DNA from: Thermogemmatispora sp042408965
Lineage (GTDB): Bacteria > Chloroflexota > Ktedonobacteria > Ktedonobacterales > Ktedonobacteraceae
Length of the DNA stretch: 64,000 nt
Assembly: GCA_042408965.1 (NCBI GenBank)
Contig: JBHOQN010000128.1
Location: 1-64,000, forward strand
Direction: 5' to 3'
Shown here: positions 33,683 to 42,460 of the stretch, in pieces
Layout of the letters: the number at the start of each line of letters is the position of its first letter
Numbering within the stretch: the stretch's first letter is position 1
Notes under the pieces: generated by a model
Databases searched by the model: none
The model's input: only the letters and a program-made list of their open reading frames with translations
Told to the model about the DNA's origin: nothing
Translations under genes and position numbers: made by a program

Positions 33683-35041
33683 ATGGCAACTGGCAGTATT
33701 TCTGAGATAGAGGTTGCTGATCTACCGATGATTGAACGCTATACTCTGCCGGAGATGGCCGCCATCTGGTCGGACCGGCACAAGATGGACACCTGGCTGC
33801 GCGTCGAACTGCTGGTCTGTGAGGGCTGGGCCCGCGAGGGCGTCATCTCCGCCGAGGCCCTGGAGAAGATCCGCCATGCCGGCTACAATATGGAGCGTAT
33901 GCGCGACATCGAGCGCGAGACGCACCACGATGTGATCTCCTTTCTGCGCTCGATTCAGGAGCAACTGGGGCCCGAAGGGCGCTTCATCCACCTCGGTCTG
34001 ACCTCCTCCGATGTCCTGGACACGGCGCTGGCGGTCCAGATTAAAGAGGCTGGCGCGCTGCTGTTGGAGCGCCTCGATCGGCTGACCAGCGCTGTGGAGC
34101 AGACGGCTGTCGCGCATAAGTACACACTGATGGTCGGGCGCACCCACGGTATCCACGCCGAGCCGCTGACGTTCGGGTTGAAGCTGGCGCTCTGGGTGGA
34201 CGAGCTACGGCGCGCGCGGCAACGCCTCGCCTCCTCCGTGGAGGAGGCCGCGGTTGGCAAGATCGCCGGCGCGGTCGGCACACACGCCACGGTGCCGCCA
34301 CAGATCGAAGAGTTCGTCTGCCATGAGCTGGGTATCGGCTTTGCACCGGTCTCCAGCCAGATCGTGCCGCGCGACCGTCATGCCCAGTTTCTCACTACCC
34401 TGGCGCTCATCGGGGCCTCTCTGGAGAAGATGGCCCAGGAGATTCGCCACCTGCAGCGCACTGAGGTTGGCGAGGTCTTCGAGCCGTTTGCCGCTGGTCA
34501 GCAAGGCTCCTCAGCGATGCCTCACAAGCGCAACCCCGAGCTTTGCGAGCGTATCTGTGGGCTGGCGCGCGTCCTGCGCGGCTTCGCGCTGACGGCTCTG
34601 GAAAATGTGGCGCTCTGGCACGAGCGCGATATCAGCCACTCCTCGGCGGAGCGCATCATCGTGCCCGATGCCTGCACACTGCTGCACTACATGCTCCACA
34701 TCTTCACGGGCGTCATCAGCGGCCTGGAGGTCGACACGACGCGCATGCTCGCCAACCTGAATATGACCGGTGGGCTGATCTTCTCGCAGCGCGTGCTGCT
34801 GGCTCTGATCGAGAAAGGGGTCGGCCGGCAGGAGGCCTACAAGATGGTGCAGCGCAACGCCCGACAGATCTGGCGCCTTGCCAGCAACGGCCCGATCGAG
34901 GGTCCCGCCCTCCTGGAGGCTCTCAGCCACGATGCAGAGGTCAGTGGATATCTGACGCCAGAGGAGCTGCGCGAACTGATGCAGACAGACACCTATCTCA
35001 TCTCTATTGACACGGCCTTTGCACGTCTGGGATTATCTTAG
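33683..35041 (+). CDS. purB: Adenylosuccinate lyase
   Basis: The 452-residue enzyme of the fumarase/aspartase superfamily catalyses two fumarate-releasing steps in purine synthesis. It has LGLTSSDVLDTALA, VGRTHGIHAEPLTFG (catalytic His) and the signature loop GSSAMPHKRNPELCE (catalytic Ser). Homologues usually begin near MIERYTLPEM, which corresponds to an ATG at 33728; the upstream ATG at 33683 adds 15 residues. Neither has a strong ribosome-binding site. The GT-C gene follows after 36 nt. Confidence 0.94.
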   Translation: MATGSISEIEVADLPMIERYTLPEMAAIWSDRHKMDTWLRVELLVCEGWAREGVISAEALEKIRHAGYNMERMRDIERETHHDVISFLRSIQEQLGPEGRFIHLGLTSSDVLDTALAVQIKEAGALLLERLDRLTSAVEQTAVAHKYTLMVGRTHGIHAEPLTFGLKLALWVDELRRARQRLASSVEEAAVGKIAGAVGTHATVPPQIEEFVCHELGIGFAPVSSQIVPRDRHAQFLTTLALIGASLEKMAQEIRHLQRTEVGEVFEPFAAGQQGSSAMPHKRNPELCERICGLARVLRGFALTALENVALWHERDISHSSAERIIVPDACTLLHYMLHIFTGVISGLEVDTTRMLANLNMTGGLIFSQRVLLALIEKGVGRQEAYKMVQRNARQIWRLASNGPIEGPALLEALSHDAEVSGYLTPEELRELMQTDTYLISIDTAFARLGLS

Positions 35042-35077
35042 GAGGGAGGCACCGGATAAAAGTGAACGAGTAAACGT

Positions 35078-36691
35078 GTGACTGAGACAATTGTTCTTCC
35101 ACCTGTGACAGAGCGAGAGGCGCAGACAAGGAACAGCACGCCTCTCGCGCTCCTCGGCGTGGCCGCGCTCATGGAGCTGCTCTACCTCGCGCTGCTGCCG
35201 CTCTCTGCGGCGCCCGGTCTGCATCTGGCAGCTACACCGCTGCTGCTGCAGCGACCATGGAGCAGCCTGGGCCTGCCAGGACCGCTGGCAAATTCTCGGC
35301 ATGCCACAACGCTTCTGCTGCTTCTGCTGCTTCTGCTGCTGGCTGGCAGCTACCTCCTGGCGATCTGGCAGATCCAGCGCGCACCTGCGACCAGACGCGC
35401 GCTGCTCTTGGGGGTGAGCGCTGCGCTGCTCTTCGGGGTTACCCTGTTCTTCCAGCCTGCACTCTTCTCGGACGAGGCCTTCTCTTCGCTCTTTTCAGGC
35501 CGGCTGATCGCGCTCTATGGGCTTGATCCCTGGCAGACGGCAGCCATCCACCTGGGCAGCGATCCCTATCTGCCCTGGATCAGGCAGCTACAGAGCGCCA
35601 GTGTCTACGGTCCGCTCTGGGAGCTGCTCGTCGCCGCGCTGGCGCTCGTGAGCAATTCGCCTCTGGCCAGTCTCTTGCTGCTCAAGGGGCTGATGCTGGC
35701 CTCCCACCTGCTGAACGCGCTGCTGATCTGGAGCATTCTCAGCAAGATCGCCCCTGAACAGCGTCTGAGCGGTCTGCTGCTCTACGCCTGGAATCCCCTC
35801 GCGCTGATGGCCCTGGCTGGCAGCGGCCAGAATGAGGGCCTGCTCCTGACGCTCGCTCTTCTTGCCCTCTGGCTGCACGTACACATCGCGGGGCGCCGGG
35901 GAGAGGCGGCGGCCCTGGTGCTATTTGCACTGGCGAGCGCTGTGAACATGACCGCGGTTCTTCTGATCCCTCTCTACATCTGCTTCTGTCTGGGCCGCGA
36001 GGATAAGGAAGGGGGGCAGGCTCTACGGCTGGCCTGGCGGATTCTGCTGCCCCTGGCCGTTCTGATCGCCTGCTACCTGCCCTTCTGGCATGGCAAGGCC
36101 AGCTACCAGGCCCTCACCGGAGCCATCGACTGGTCCTCGCTCCAGCGCTCGCCGCTGGCGATCTTCCGTCCGCCGCTGCGGCTGCTGTTCCGGCTACTGG
36201 CGCCTGTGGTCGACTCGCCACGCTACCGGCGGCCGGCGACTCCCGTCGACCTGACCATCAAGGGCACGGCGCTGCTCTGCTTCCTGCTGCTCTTCATCTC
36301 ACTGGCAACCTGGCTGCGGCGAGCGAGCGCCACACGCCGCTGCGCTGATCCGCCTGCTCCCCCTGCGGGAGCGGCGATGCTGGAACCACTGCTGAGCGCC
36401 TGGGGGCTGCTGATGGGAGGCTGGCTCCTGCTGATGAGCTTCATCTTCTGGCCCTGGTACGCACTCTGGGCGCTCTGGATCGCCGCGCTGCGCCGCTGGG
36501 AACCCCTCTCGCGCGCGCTGCTCCTGCTCTCAGCGACGGCGCTGGTCAGTTATGCCCTGCTCAACGTCCACAACCAGCAACTGCTCGACATTACGGGTGT
36601 ACTCATCTTCGCGCCTCCTCTCGTCTATCTGACAGGAGCAGTGCTCCTCAGAAGACGTCGCGAATTCAAGGAGGCGCAGTCAGGCGCATGA
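35078..36691 (+). CDS. GT-C family membrane glycosyltransferase
   Basis: The 537-residue protein has more than ten hydrophobic helices and, in its first large external loop, acidic residues in LFSDEAFSSLFSGRLIALYG then DPWQTAAIHLGSDPY and VYGPLWELL, the pattern of polyprenyl-phosphate-sugar-dependent GT-C mannosyltransferases (GT87/MptA type). It likely mannosylates a lipid or cell-wall glycan at the outer face. It starts with GTG. A run of ten leucines near residues 79-88, encoded by alternating CTG/CTT codons at 35311-35340, may be prone to slippage. Confidence 0.78.
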   Translation: MTETIVLPPVTEREAQTRNSTPLALLGVAALMELLYLALLPLSAAPGLHLAATPLLLQRPWSSLGLPGPLANSRHATTLLLLLLLLLLAGSYLLAIWQIQRAPATRRALLLGVSAALLFGVTLFFQPALFSDEAFSSLFSGRLIALYGLDPWQTAAIHLGSDPYLPWIRQLQSASVYGPLWELLVAALALVSNSPLASLLLLKGLMLASHLLNALLIWSILSKIAPEQRLSGLLLYAWNPLALMALAGSGQNEGLLLTLALLALWLHVHIAGRRGEAAALVLFALASAVNMTAVLLIPLYICFCLGREDKEGGQALRLAWRILLPLAVLIACYLPFWHGKASYQALTGAIDWSSLQRSPLAIFRPPLRLLFRLLAPVVDSPRYRRPATPVDLTIKGTALLCFLLLFISLATWLRRASATRRCADPPAPPAGAAMLEPLLSAWGLLMGGWLLLMSFIFWPWYALWALWIAALRRWEPLSRALLLLSATALVSYALLNVHNQQLLDITGVLIFAPPLVYLTGAVLLRRRREFKEAQSGA

Positions 36692-37827
36692 CAGATGAGA
36701 TCAGACAGCGCAAGCTGGAACACATTACTGTGGCACTGGAGGAAGGGATCGGCGTAACACAGCAGGCCACGTGGAACGATATCCGCCTGGTTCATCAGGC
36801 ATTACCGGAGGTGAATCTGGACGAGATCGACACCAGCGTGACCTTTCTGGGACGGCGGCTGGACTACCCAGTGGTCATTTCGGCGCTCACAGGCGGCCAC
36901 CCGGATGTGCTCTCGATCAACCGGAATCTGGCACGTGCCGCTGCACGCTACAACCTGGCCATCGGCGTAGGAAGCCAGCGCGCCGCGCTCGTCAATCCCG
37001 AGCTGGCTGCGACCTATGCGGTGATGCGCGAGGAGGCACCCCAGGCCTTCTTGATCGCCAACATCGGCGCCCCCCAACTGATCAACCAGACGCGCCACGC
37101 TGCTTTCACGTTTGAGCAGATCCAGAGCGCCATCGCCATGATCCAGGCCGACGCCCTGGCGGTCCACATGAATACGCTGCAGGAGGCAACACAGGTTGAG
37201 GGTGACCGCAAGGCGGTGGGCGTGGCGGCAGCGCTGAAGGCTGTGACGGCGCGCCTCGAGGTGCCCGTGATCGCCAAAGAGACAGGAGCGGGCATCTGCC
37301 GCGAGCAGGCTCTCTTGCTGCGCTCCTGCGGCGTGGCCGCAATCGATGTGGGCGGCGCTGGCGGCAGCAGCATGTCGGCACTGGAGGCGGCGCGCTCGCG
37401 CTCCCACGGCGCGGCCGCGACCCAGCGGATCGGGCAGCTCTACCGCGACTGGGGCATACCTACACCGATCGCCGTCGTCGAGGCCGGCGTGGCAGGCCTG
37501 CCGCTGATCGCCACCGGCGGGGTGCGCAGTGGCCTGGATGTCGCTCGCGCGCTGGCGCTCGGTGCGACCCTGGTGGGCATGGGCTTCCCCTTCCTCAAAG
37601 CCGCCAGCGAAGGCTATGAGCAGGTCTGTGCGCTCCTGGAGCAGACCATCGCCGAGCTGAAGGTGGCGCTGCAACTGAGCGGCGCGGCGAGCGTGGCCGC
37701 CCTGCGCCAGGCAGACGTGGTGGTAACCGGCGAGACGCGGACCTGGCTGATACTGCGGGGCTTCGAGGCGGAGCTGCAGACCCTGGCACAGCGCCGCGCT
37801 ACCAGTGCCCATCTCAGCACGTGCTGA
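36688..37827 (+). CDS. fni: Isopentenyl-diphosphate delta-isomerase, type 2 (FMN-dependent)
   Basis: The 379-residue flavoprotein interconverts IPP and DMAPP. Typical motifs are VISALTGGHPDVLSINRNLA, IGVGSQRAAL, NIGAPQ, AVHMNTLQEATQ, VIAKETGAGICREQALLL and the FMN-binding VGGAGGSSMSALE. Its ATG overlaps the stop of the GT-C gene by 4 nt, so it is translated with it. The link is plausible because the GT-C donor is a polyprenyl-phosphate sugar made from isoprenoids. Confidence 0.94.
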   Translation: MTDEIRQRKLEHITVALEEGIGVTQQATWNDIRLVHQALPEVNLDEIDTSVTFLGRRLDYPVVISALTGGHPDVLSINRNLARAAARYNLAIGVGSQRAALVNPELAATYAVMREEAPQAFLIANIGAPQLINQTRHAAFTFEQIQSAIAMIQADALAVHMNTLQEATQVEGDRKAVGVAAALKAVTARLEVPVIAKETGAGICREQALLLRSCGVAAIDVGGAGGSSMSALEAARSRSHGAAATQRIGQLYRDWGIPTPIAVVEAGVAGLPLIATGGVRSGLDVARALALGATLVGMGFPFLKAASEGYEQVCALLEQTIAELKVALQLSGAASVAALRQADVVVTGETRTWLILRGFEAELQTLAQRRATSAHLSTC

Positions 37828-37867
37828 AGCGCTGACCTCCCCCCGTCCCATCGTAGCAGGCCGTATC

Positions 37868-38542
37868 TTAGCATCCGCACGGACTGGCGCCGCCACCGCG
37901 CAACTGTGCGAGGTCCTGCGGCGTATTGACGTTGATAAACGAGCGCAGCTCAGGATCAAAGGGCTGAAGCTGCTCCTCGCTCAGATAGCGCACAGGAGCG
38001 ACCGTCAGCAGGCTGCGCGGATCACGCCGTCCCTGGGAGATCAGGGAGGCGATCTGAGGTAGAAGGGCGCGAGGATAGAGCGCGAGCAGCACCTGCGGTA
38101 TCCCCTGGATGACAGGAACAGTCAGCACCTCCTCCAGCGGCTGCGTGCACAGGAAGGCCAGCAGGGCGGGCTGCAAGAGGGGCATATCGACTGCCAGGAC
38201 GACGGCCCGCGCAGCCTGCATCGCCAGCAGTCCGCTGTAGATGCCCATCAGAGGTCCCCCACCGGGCTGGAGGTCGCTCACCATGTGCACCCCTGGCAAC
38301 GCATAGCTGGCCGCCTCGCGCTGATCGCGCACAACCACCAGCACCTCCGCAGATTGCTGGCGCGTCAGTGCGACCAGATGTCCAAGAAAGGTCTCCTCCT
38401 CGGCTCCGGGCAGCGTCAGCAGCGCCTTGTCATAGCCCATGCGCAGGCTCCGCCCGCCAGCCAGAATGATGCAGGCCGTTGACCTGGCAGCAAGGCCAGC
38501 CATTTCGTCAGCGTGCCGCTGATCAGGGCAGGGTAGAGGCAT
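37868..38542 (-). CDS. mobA: Molybdenum cofactor guanylyltransferase
   Basis: The 224-residue nucleotidyltransferase has the GTP-binding motif IILAGGRSLRMGYDKALL, then VVRDQRE, VSDLQPGGGPLMGIYSGL and VVLAVDMPLLQPALLAFL, all typical of MobA, which attaches GMP to molybdopterin. It converges with fni. No other molybdenum genes are near. The start is uncertain: ATG 38542 or ATG 38503, where homologous sequence begins; neither has a strong ribosome-binding site. Confidence 0.9.
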   Translation of the reverse strand: MPLPCPDQRHADEMAGLAARSTACIILAGGRSLRMGYDKALLTLPGAEEETFLGHLVALTRQQSAEVLVVVRDQREAASYALPGVHMVSDLQPGGGPLMGIYSGLLAMQAARAVVLAVDMPLLQPALLAFLCTQPLEEVLTVPVIQGIPQVLLALYPRALLPQIASLISQGRRDPRSLLTVAPVRYLSEEQLQPFDPELRSFINVNTPQDLAQLRGGGASPCGC

Positions 38543-38611
38543 GGCAGTAAGAAAGACGCCCCCGGCAAGAGGAGCGATCTCTGTGTTCTGAAACCCTGCA
38601 CACCACCGTCA

Positions 38612-39079
38612 TCAGCGTGAGGCCGCGCGGGCCTTCGCCTTGCGGCGGTTCCTGGGAATATACTGCTGGCGATTCTGATAAGCGACAAAGCTGGCCTGCT
38701 CTTGCGGAAACTTGCGCACCAGATAGACCAGCCACCAGATCGCCCAGACGACCAGGCTCAGGAGCCAGAGATAGCGCCAGACGCGCCAGGCGAAGAAGGA
38801 CTGATCAAGATAGGCACGCGAAAAGATGAGGGGGTAGCCTACCAGACAGATCACGGCGAACCAGCCCAGATAGCGATCAAGCATATACTTGATCACTGGC
38901 TGATTCTTGACAAAGCGCTTGCGTCCCTCGACAGCATAGTAGAAGCAGATCAGCAGGCCGGCAGAACAAAAGATCAGCCAGGGAATATAGAAGTGGAAGG
39001 CCTCCGGGCCGCCCAGCCCGCCATTCTGGCCCGCTGTCCAGGGATCATTGAACAGCCAGTTAATCAGATTAAAGTTCAT
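38612..39079 (-). CDS. Small four-helix membrane protein, unknown
   Basis: The 155-residue protein starts MNFNLINWLFNDPW and has about four hydrophobic segments (IPWLIFCSAGLLICFYY, YLGWFAVICLVGYPLIF, YLWLLSLVVWAIWWLVYLV) with many aromatic residues, then a basic C-terminal tail. A GGGAGCG ribosome-binding site precedes the ATG. No known domain was recognised. It may be transcribed with mobA, 69 nt downstream. Confidence 0.7.
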   Translation of the reverse strand: MNFNLINWLFNDPWTAGQNGGLGGPEAFHFYIPWLIFCSAGLLICFYYAVEGRKRFVKNQPVIKYMLDRYLGWFAVICLVGYPLIFSRAYLDQSFFAWRVWRYLWLLSLVVWAIWWLVYLVRKFPQEQASFVAYQNRQQYIPRNRRKAKARAASR

Positions 39080-39315
39080 AACGCTCCCTTCGCACAGACA
39101 GTGTAGTGCTCGCTTGTTCCTGTTGAGAGGCCCGGCTCAGATGGCTGAAGCGGGCCGCCCGCTCTGCCACTCACGCCCCAGGCACTGACCGCTCGCCTAT
39201 CAATACCCTTGCTGATGATATCACAGCACATGATAGCATGCTTACCTGGAAGAGTCTAGAGGCAAGTCGTTCTCCGCCCGCGAGACTGAAGCAAGCATCA
39301 GGGGAGGAGAGGGTT

Positions 39316-39324
39316 TGATATAAT
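39316..39324 (+). promoter_or_regulatory. Extended -10 promoter for the DUF1611 gene
   Basis: TGATATAAT (39316-39324) combines the TGn extension with a perfect TATAAT. No good -35 element lies upstream, as expected for extended -10 promoters. The start would be near 39331, with a leader of about 55 nt containing the small hairpin CACCA/TGGTG. The rest of the gap 39080-39315 shows nothing else. Confidence 0.6.
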
Positions 39325-39385
39325 GGGAAACGGTATCACCAGCCCAATGGTGGAGACCTTGTTATTCTCTCCGAGGAGCCAGCCA

Positions 39386-40444
39386 ATGCCACGTATTGTG
39401 ATTATGGCCGAGGGCCACTTTGAATGGCACTATGGCAAGACTGCCACTGGCGTGATGCGCTACGGGAAAGACCCGGTGGTGGCCGTCATCGACAGCACTA
39501 GAGCCGGCCAGGACGCTGCCCAGGCCCTGGGAAGCAGCGATCTGGGGCGCGGTATCCCCGTGGTCGCCAGCATTCAGGAGGCCCTGAGCTACCAGCCAGA
39601 TACCCTGCTGATCGGCGTCGCCCCCATCGGTGGAGACCTGCCCCCCGAATGGCGTGCCCAACTGCTCGCGGCCATCGAGGCCGGCCTTACGATTGTCAAC
39701 GGGCTGCACTTCTTTATAGCTGAGGACCCCGAGCTGCGCGCGGCAGCCGAGCGCCGCGGCGTCACCATCTGGGATGTGCGCCGCCCACCGGAGAGGCGCG
39801 TCGTGGCCAGCTACAGACCCCATCGTCCGGGGAGCCGGACCGTGCTGACGGTCGGCTCAGACTGCGCCACAGGCAAGATGACCGTCGCACTGGAGCTGGA
39901 GCGCGCCGCACGTGCACGTGGCCTCAACAGTGCCTTCTTCGCTACCGGCCAGACGGGAATCATGATCGCCGGCAGTGGCCTGCCCGTCGATCGCATCATC
40001 AGCGACTTTATCGCCGGGATGGTCGAGGAGAGGACCCTCGAGCTGACAGCGCGGCACGACTGGGTCTTCGTGGAAGGTCAGGGGTCGATCAACCACCCCG
40101 GCTACTCTCCGGTCACCCTGGGCCTGCTCCATGGCTCGCTCCCCGACGCCATGATCTTCTGCCACCTCGCCGGTGCTACCACCATCGAGGGCTATCCGCA
40201 CTGTCCTCTGCCACCGCTGAGGCGCCTGATCAGCATGAATGAAGAGGTCGTCAACTGGCTGCACCGCGAGGGGAACAGCAAGGTGGTGGGCATCGCGCTG
40301 ATTACACAGCATCTCCCGCAGGAGGAGGCCCTGGCGGCCATTCGGCAGGTGGAGGAGGAGACGGGCCTGCCAACGACGGATGTGCTGCGCTTTGGAGCAG
40401 CTCCTCTGCTGGATGCGCTCCTCCGCCACTGCGGAGGAGCGTGA
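39386..40444 (+). CDS. DUF1611 P-loop protein (DgcN-like)
   Basis: The 352-residue protein has an N-terminal Rossmann-like half (IVIMAEGHFEWHYGKTATGV) and a P-loop half with TVGSDCATGKMTVALELE and a Walker B-like DWVFVEGQGSINHP. This is DUF1611, which includes DgcN, reported to N-acetylate D-glutamate. DUF1611 genes usually pair with a dipeptide epimerase-like gene, and such a gene lies at 42461 on the same strand, 2 kb away. The start at 39386 has GAGGAG 7 nt upstream; the frame opens earlier at 39323. Confidence 0.85.
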   Translation: MPRIVIMAEGHFEWHYGKTATGVMRYGKDPVVAVIDSTRAGQDAAQALGSSDLGRGIPVVASIQEALSYQPDTLLIGVAPIGGDLPPEWRAQLLAAIEAGLTIVNGLHFFIAEDPELRAAAERRGVTIWDVRRPPERRVVASYRPHRPGSRTVLTVGSDCATGKMTVALELERAARARGLNSAFFATGQTGIMIAGSGLPVDRIISDFIAGMVEERTLELTARHDWVFVEGQGSINHPGYSPVTLGLLHGSLPDAMIFCHLAGATTIEGYPHCPLPPLRRLISMNEEVVNWLHREGNSKVVGIALITQHLPQEEALAAIRQVEEETGLPTTDVLRFGAAPLLDALLRHCGGA

Positions 40445-40460
40445 GCGGAGCTGGTGGAGC

Positions 40461-40568
40461 CAGGCCCGGCGTCCGCGTGCCTGCTATTGCCACGCCCTGG
40501 GGAGTGCAGGCGGCAGGACGCCGGGCCTGCCGTGGAGCGGAGACTGCCTGCCGGGGCAGTCCCCGCTC
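40461..40568. repeat. Two large inverted repeats downstream of the DUF1611 gene
   Basis: CAGGCCCGGCGTCC (40461-40474) pairs with GGACGCCGGGCCTG (40516-40529) over 14 bp. Immediately after, GAGCGG-A-GACTGCC (40535-40548) pairs with GGCAGTC-C-CCGCTC (40555-40568) with one mismatch. The second hairpin is a plausible transcript end; the first has a 41-nt loop. No U-run follows either. Together they fill much of the 338-nt gene-free stretch 40445-40782. Confidence 0.55.
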
Positions 40569-40660
40569 GCAATCTCCTCCCTCACTACCAGATCCAGGTG
40601 CCTCTCAGAAGGCTGGCGCCCGCCTCCTCACGCACGGAAGAGAACCTTCAGACCTCTTGT

Positions 40661-40690
40661 CTTCGCTCACTCGAGAAAGGGGATTGAAAC
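40661..40690 (+). repeat. Solitary CRISPR-repeat-like sequence
   Basis: The stretch 40661-40690 ends in GGGGATTGAAAC, preceded by CTCACTCGAGAAA. The 3' end ATTGAAAC is the classic terminus of many type I and III CRISPR repeats, and the 30-nt length is plausible. Only one copy is present, no spacer unit repeats beside it and no cas operon is near. It may be a degenerate array end or a coincidence. Confidence 0.2.
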
Positions 40691-40782
40691 AGAGGGCTGC
40701 CAGGTGCCGGGGCATACGCCGCCCGGAGACTGCACACGCCGAGGGTGACCAGCGACCTGAGTTGCATCGCGAGGATGGTACC

Positions 40783-41334
40783 TCACGCCTGAGACATGCG
40801 CTGATAGACGGCCAGCCAGTTCGTGGCAATCTCAATCTGAGCCTGACGCAGCGAGATGGCTCCAGAGCAGACCTGATCATGTAGGTAGTTCTCTACTTTA
40901 TCCTTCTCATGAAAGCCCGGATGTGGATTGGCCGCCTCAGGCCAGAGATTAGAAATGTCATTGGACCCACCCAGCTCCAGACTGACCAGATGATCAACCT
41001 CGTACTGGCCCGCCGTGTGATGTATGATCCCATACTCAGCGTACGCCTGATTCTTGACGCTCTGGGGCACATTGCGAACGGAGCGCGCGTAGCCAGACTG
41101 GCAGATCTGCGCCTTTGTCACATTCGGGAAAATATCGCCGGGGGTGCAGGCGCTATCGGGCAGCGGACCCCGTGCCTGACAGCCCGTGGACTTGGTGCGC
41201 ACACCCCACTTCGGCTCAGCACCACTGCTGGTGACGGTGGCCGTCGCAGTGGTAGTAACTACCTGAAGTCCGCTACAACCGCACAGACCCACCAGCAGCA
41301 GGCCCATGAGCAGCACTGAGAGATACCTCTGCAT
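40783..41334 (-). CDS. Lipoprotein with HNH-type nuclease-like domain
   Basis: The 183-residue protein has a lipoprotein signal peptide ending GLCGC, then an extracytoplasmic domain with VDHLVSLELGGSNDISNLW and AANPHPGFHEKDKVENYL, an HNH-like motif. Four cysteines (in TGCQARG, DSACTPG, AQICQSG, DQVCSG) suggest disulfides. It could be an outside-facing DNase for nutrient use or defence, but the activity is not proven. The start at 41334 has GAGGTG 6 nt upstream. It lies 10 nt downstream of the DUF1963 gene. Confidence 0.78.
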   Translation of the reverse strand: MQRYLSVLLMGLLLVGLCGCSGLQVVTTTATATVTSSGAEPKWGVRTKSTGCQARGPLPDSACTPGDIFPNVTKAQICQSGYARSVRNVPQSVKNQAYAEYGIIHHTAGQYEVDHLVSLELGGSNDISNLWPEAANPHPGFHEKDKVENYLHDQVCSGAISLRQAQIEIATNWLAVYQRMSQA

Positions 41335-41344
41335 GTCTTTCACC

Positions 41345-42196
41345 TCAGTCTGATTGTACAACCAGCCAGGTGGCATCAAAGTGGCTGGTCAGGAGATCCT
41401 CTCGATGGATCCAGTAGTAGAGCATGCCAGCGCTGGCCCAACGCATCCCGGCCTGCTCATCCGAGTCAACCTGTAATAAGAGTTGCCAGTCGGACGCCCC
41501 TGCAACCAGCCCAGCGGCTTGTGGATCATTGATCGAGCTGACACCGTGCGTCACCAGCTGGCATTGAAGACGCATATCATCCTGGAGTGTCTCCGGATAA
41601 CCGAGCATACGATGGTGTACAGCAGCATGCTCAGCAGGATCGGGAAAGGAAGCCAGCAGACGCTCATAGCGGCGCAGTTCTTCCTCGGTCCAGCGACACT
41701 GGGGAACATCCAACTGTGGCTGTAGCGACAGGGTGATCTCTCCCCTGAAGCTCAGGGCACAGGGGTGGAAATGTGCAGATGCAGGCAAGGTAGCTGGAGT
41801 CGAGGCCCGGCTCAATGCGCCAGTCTCCGTCTTTGCAAAGTGTACAAGCCAGCCGCCACGATCGGCGAGCGATTCACCAAAGACCTCCTGACGGGCATCG
41901 TAGAAAAACCAGAGCATTCCCTCCGTAGGGAGGAGCTGCTCACGATCCCAGGGCCGAAGGTCAGCCAGACGTATCTGCGCGATAAAGGACTGCGGCAGGC
42001 CACGCCACTGAGGCCAAGCCAGATCGGCCGGCAGATCGGGCAAACCGCCGAGGCGCGAGGCCCCTAGCTCCTGGGCCGCTTCCGCGATTGGTCTAGCCAG
42101 CAGACGGATCGAGGGACGCGCCAGGTAAGCAATATCCTGGACAACCCTTTCAAGGCCCGCAGCTACAAAGGCAGCGCGTACATCGTTTAGATCCAT
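41345..42196 (-). CDS. DUF1963 (YwqG-like) protein
   Basis: The 283-residue protein shows the DUF1963 pattern: SRLGGLPDLPADLAWPQW, then SFIAQIRLADL, GMLWFFYDARQEVFG and, near the end, LLLQVDSDEQAGMRWASAGM with YYWIHREDLL. The family is linked to YwqG of Bacillus, of unknown function. No membrane segment is visible. The start at 42196 has GGGGAGGA directly upstream. It is cotranscribed with the HNH lipoprotein (10-nt gap). Confidence 0.85.
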   Translation of the reverse strand: MDLNDVRAAFVAAGLERVVQDIAYLARPSIRLLARPIAEAAQELGASRLGGLPDLPADLAWPQWRGLPQSFIAQIRLADLRPWDREQLLPTEGMLWFFYDARQEVFGESLADRGGWLVHFAKTETGALSRASTPATLPASAHFHPCALSFRGEITLSLQPQLDVPQCRWTEEELRRYERLLASFPDPAEHAAVHHRMLGYPETLQDDMRLQCQLVTHGVSSINDPQAAGLVAGASDWQLLLQVDSDEQAGMRWASAGMLYYWIHREDLLTSHFDATWLVVQSD

Positions 42197-42460
42197 ATTC
42201 CTCCCCTTACCAGGCCAGGGACTGCACGGATGGCCTGGATCGATGATCGACACTTTTAATAGACTCTCTTCAATATAACGCACCAGGTGGTCAGCGGGGA
42301 TACGCGCCGGACGCTCCTTCATTTTCAACCCACTATAAACAAGAGCATATGCTATGCTGATAGCAGTGGGACTGCGCCTCACCTAGCGGCAACCGCGCGA
42401 CCGTGAACTGCCGCAATGGAAGCAGCCCCCAGGACTATCACACACGTGGAGAAGACTAGC

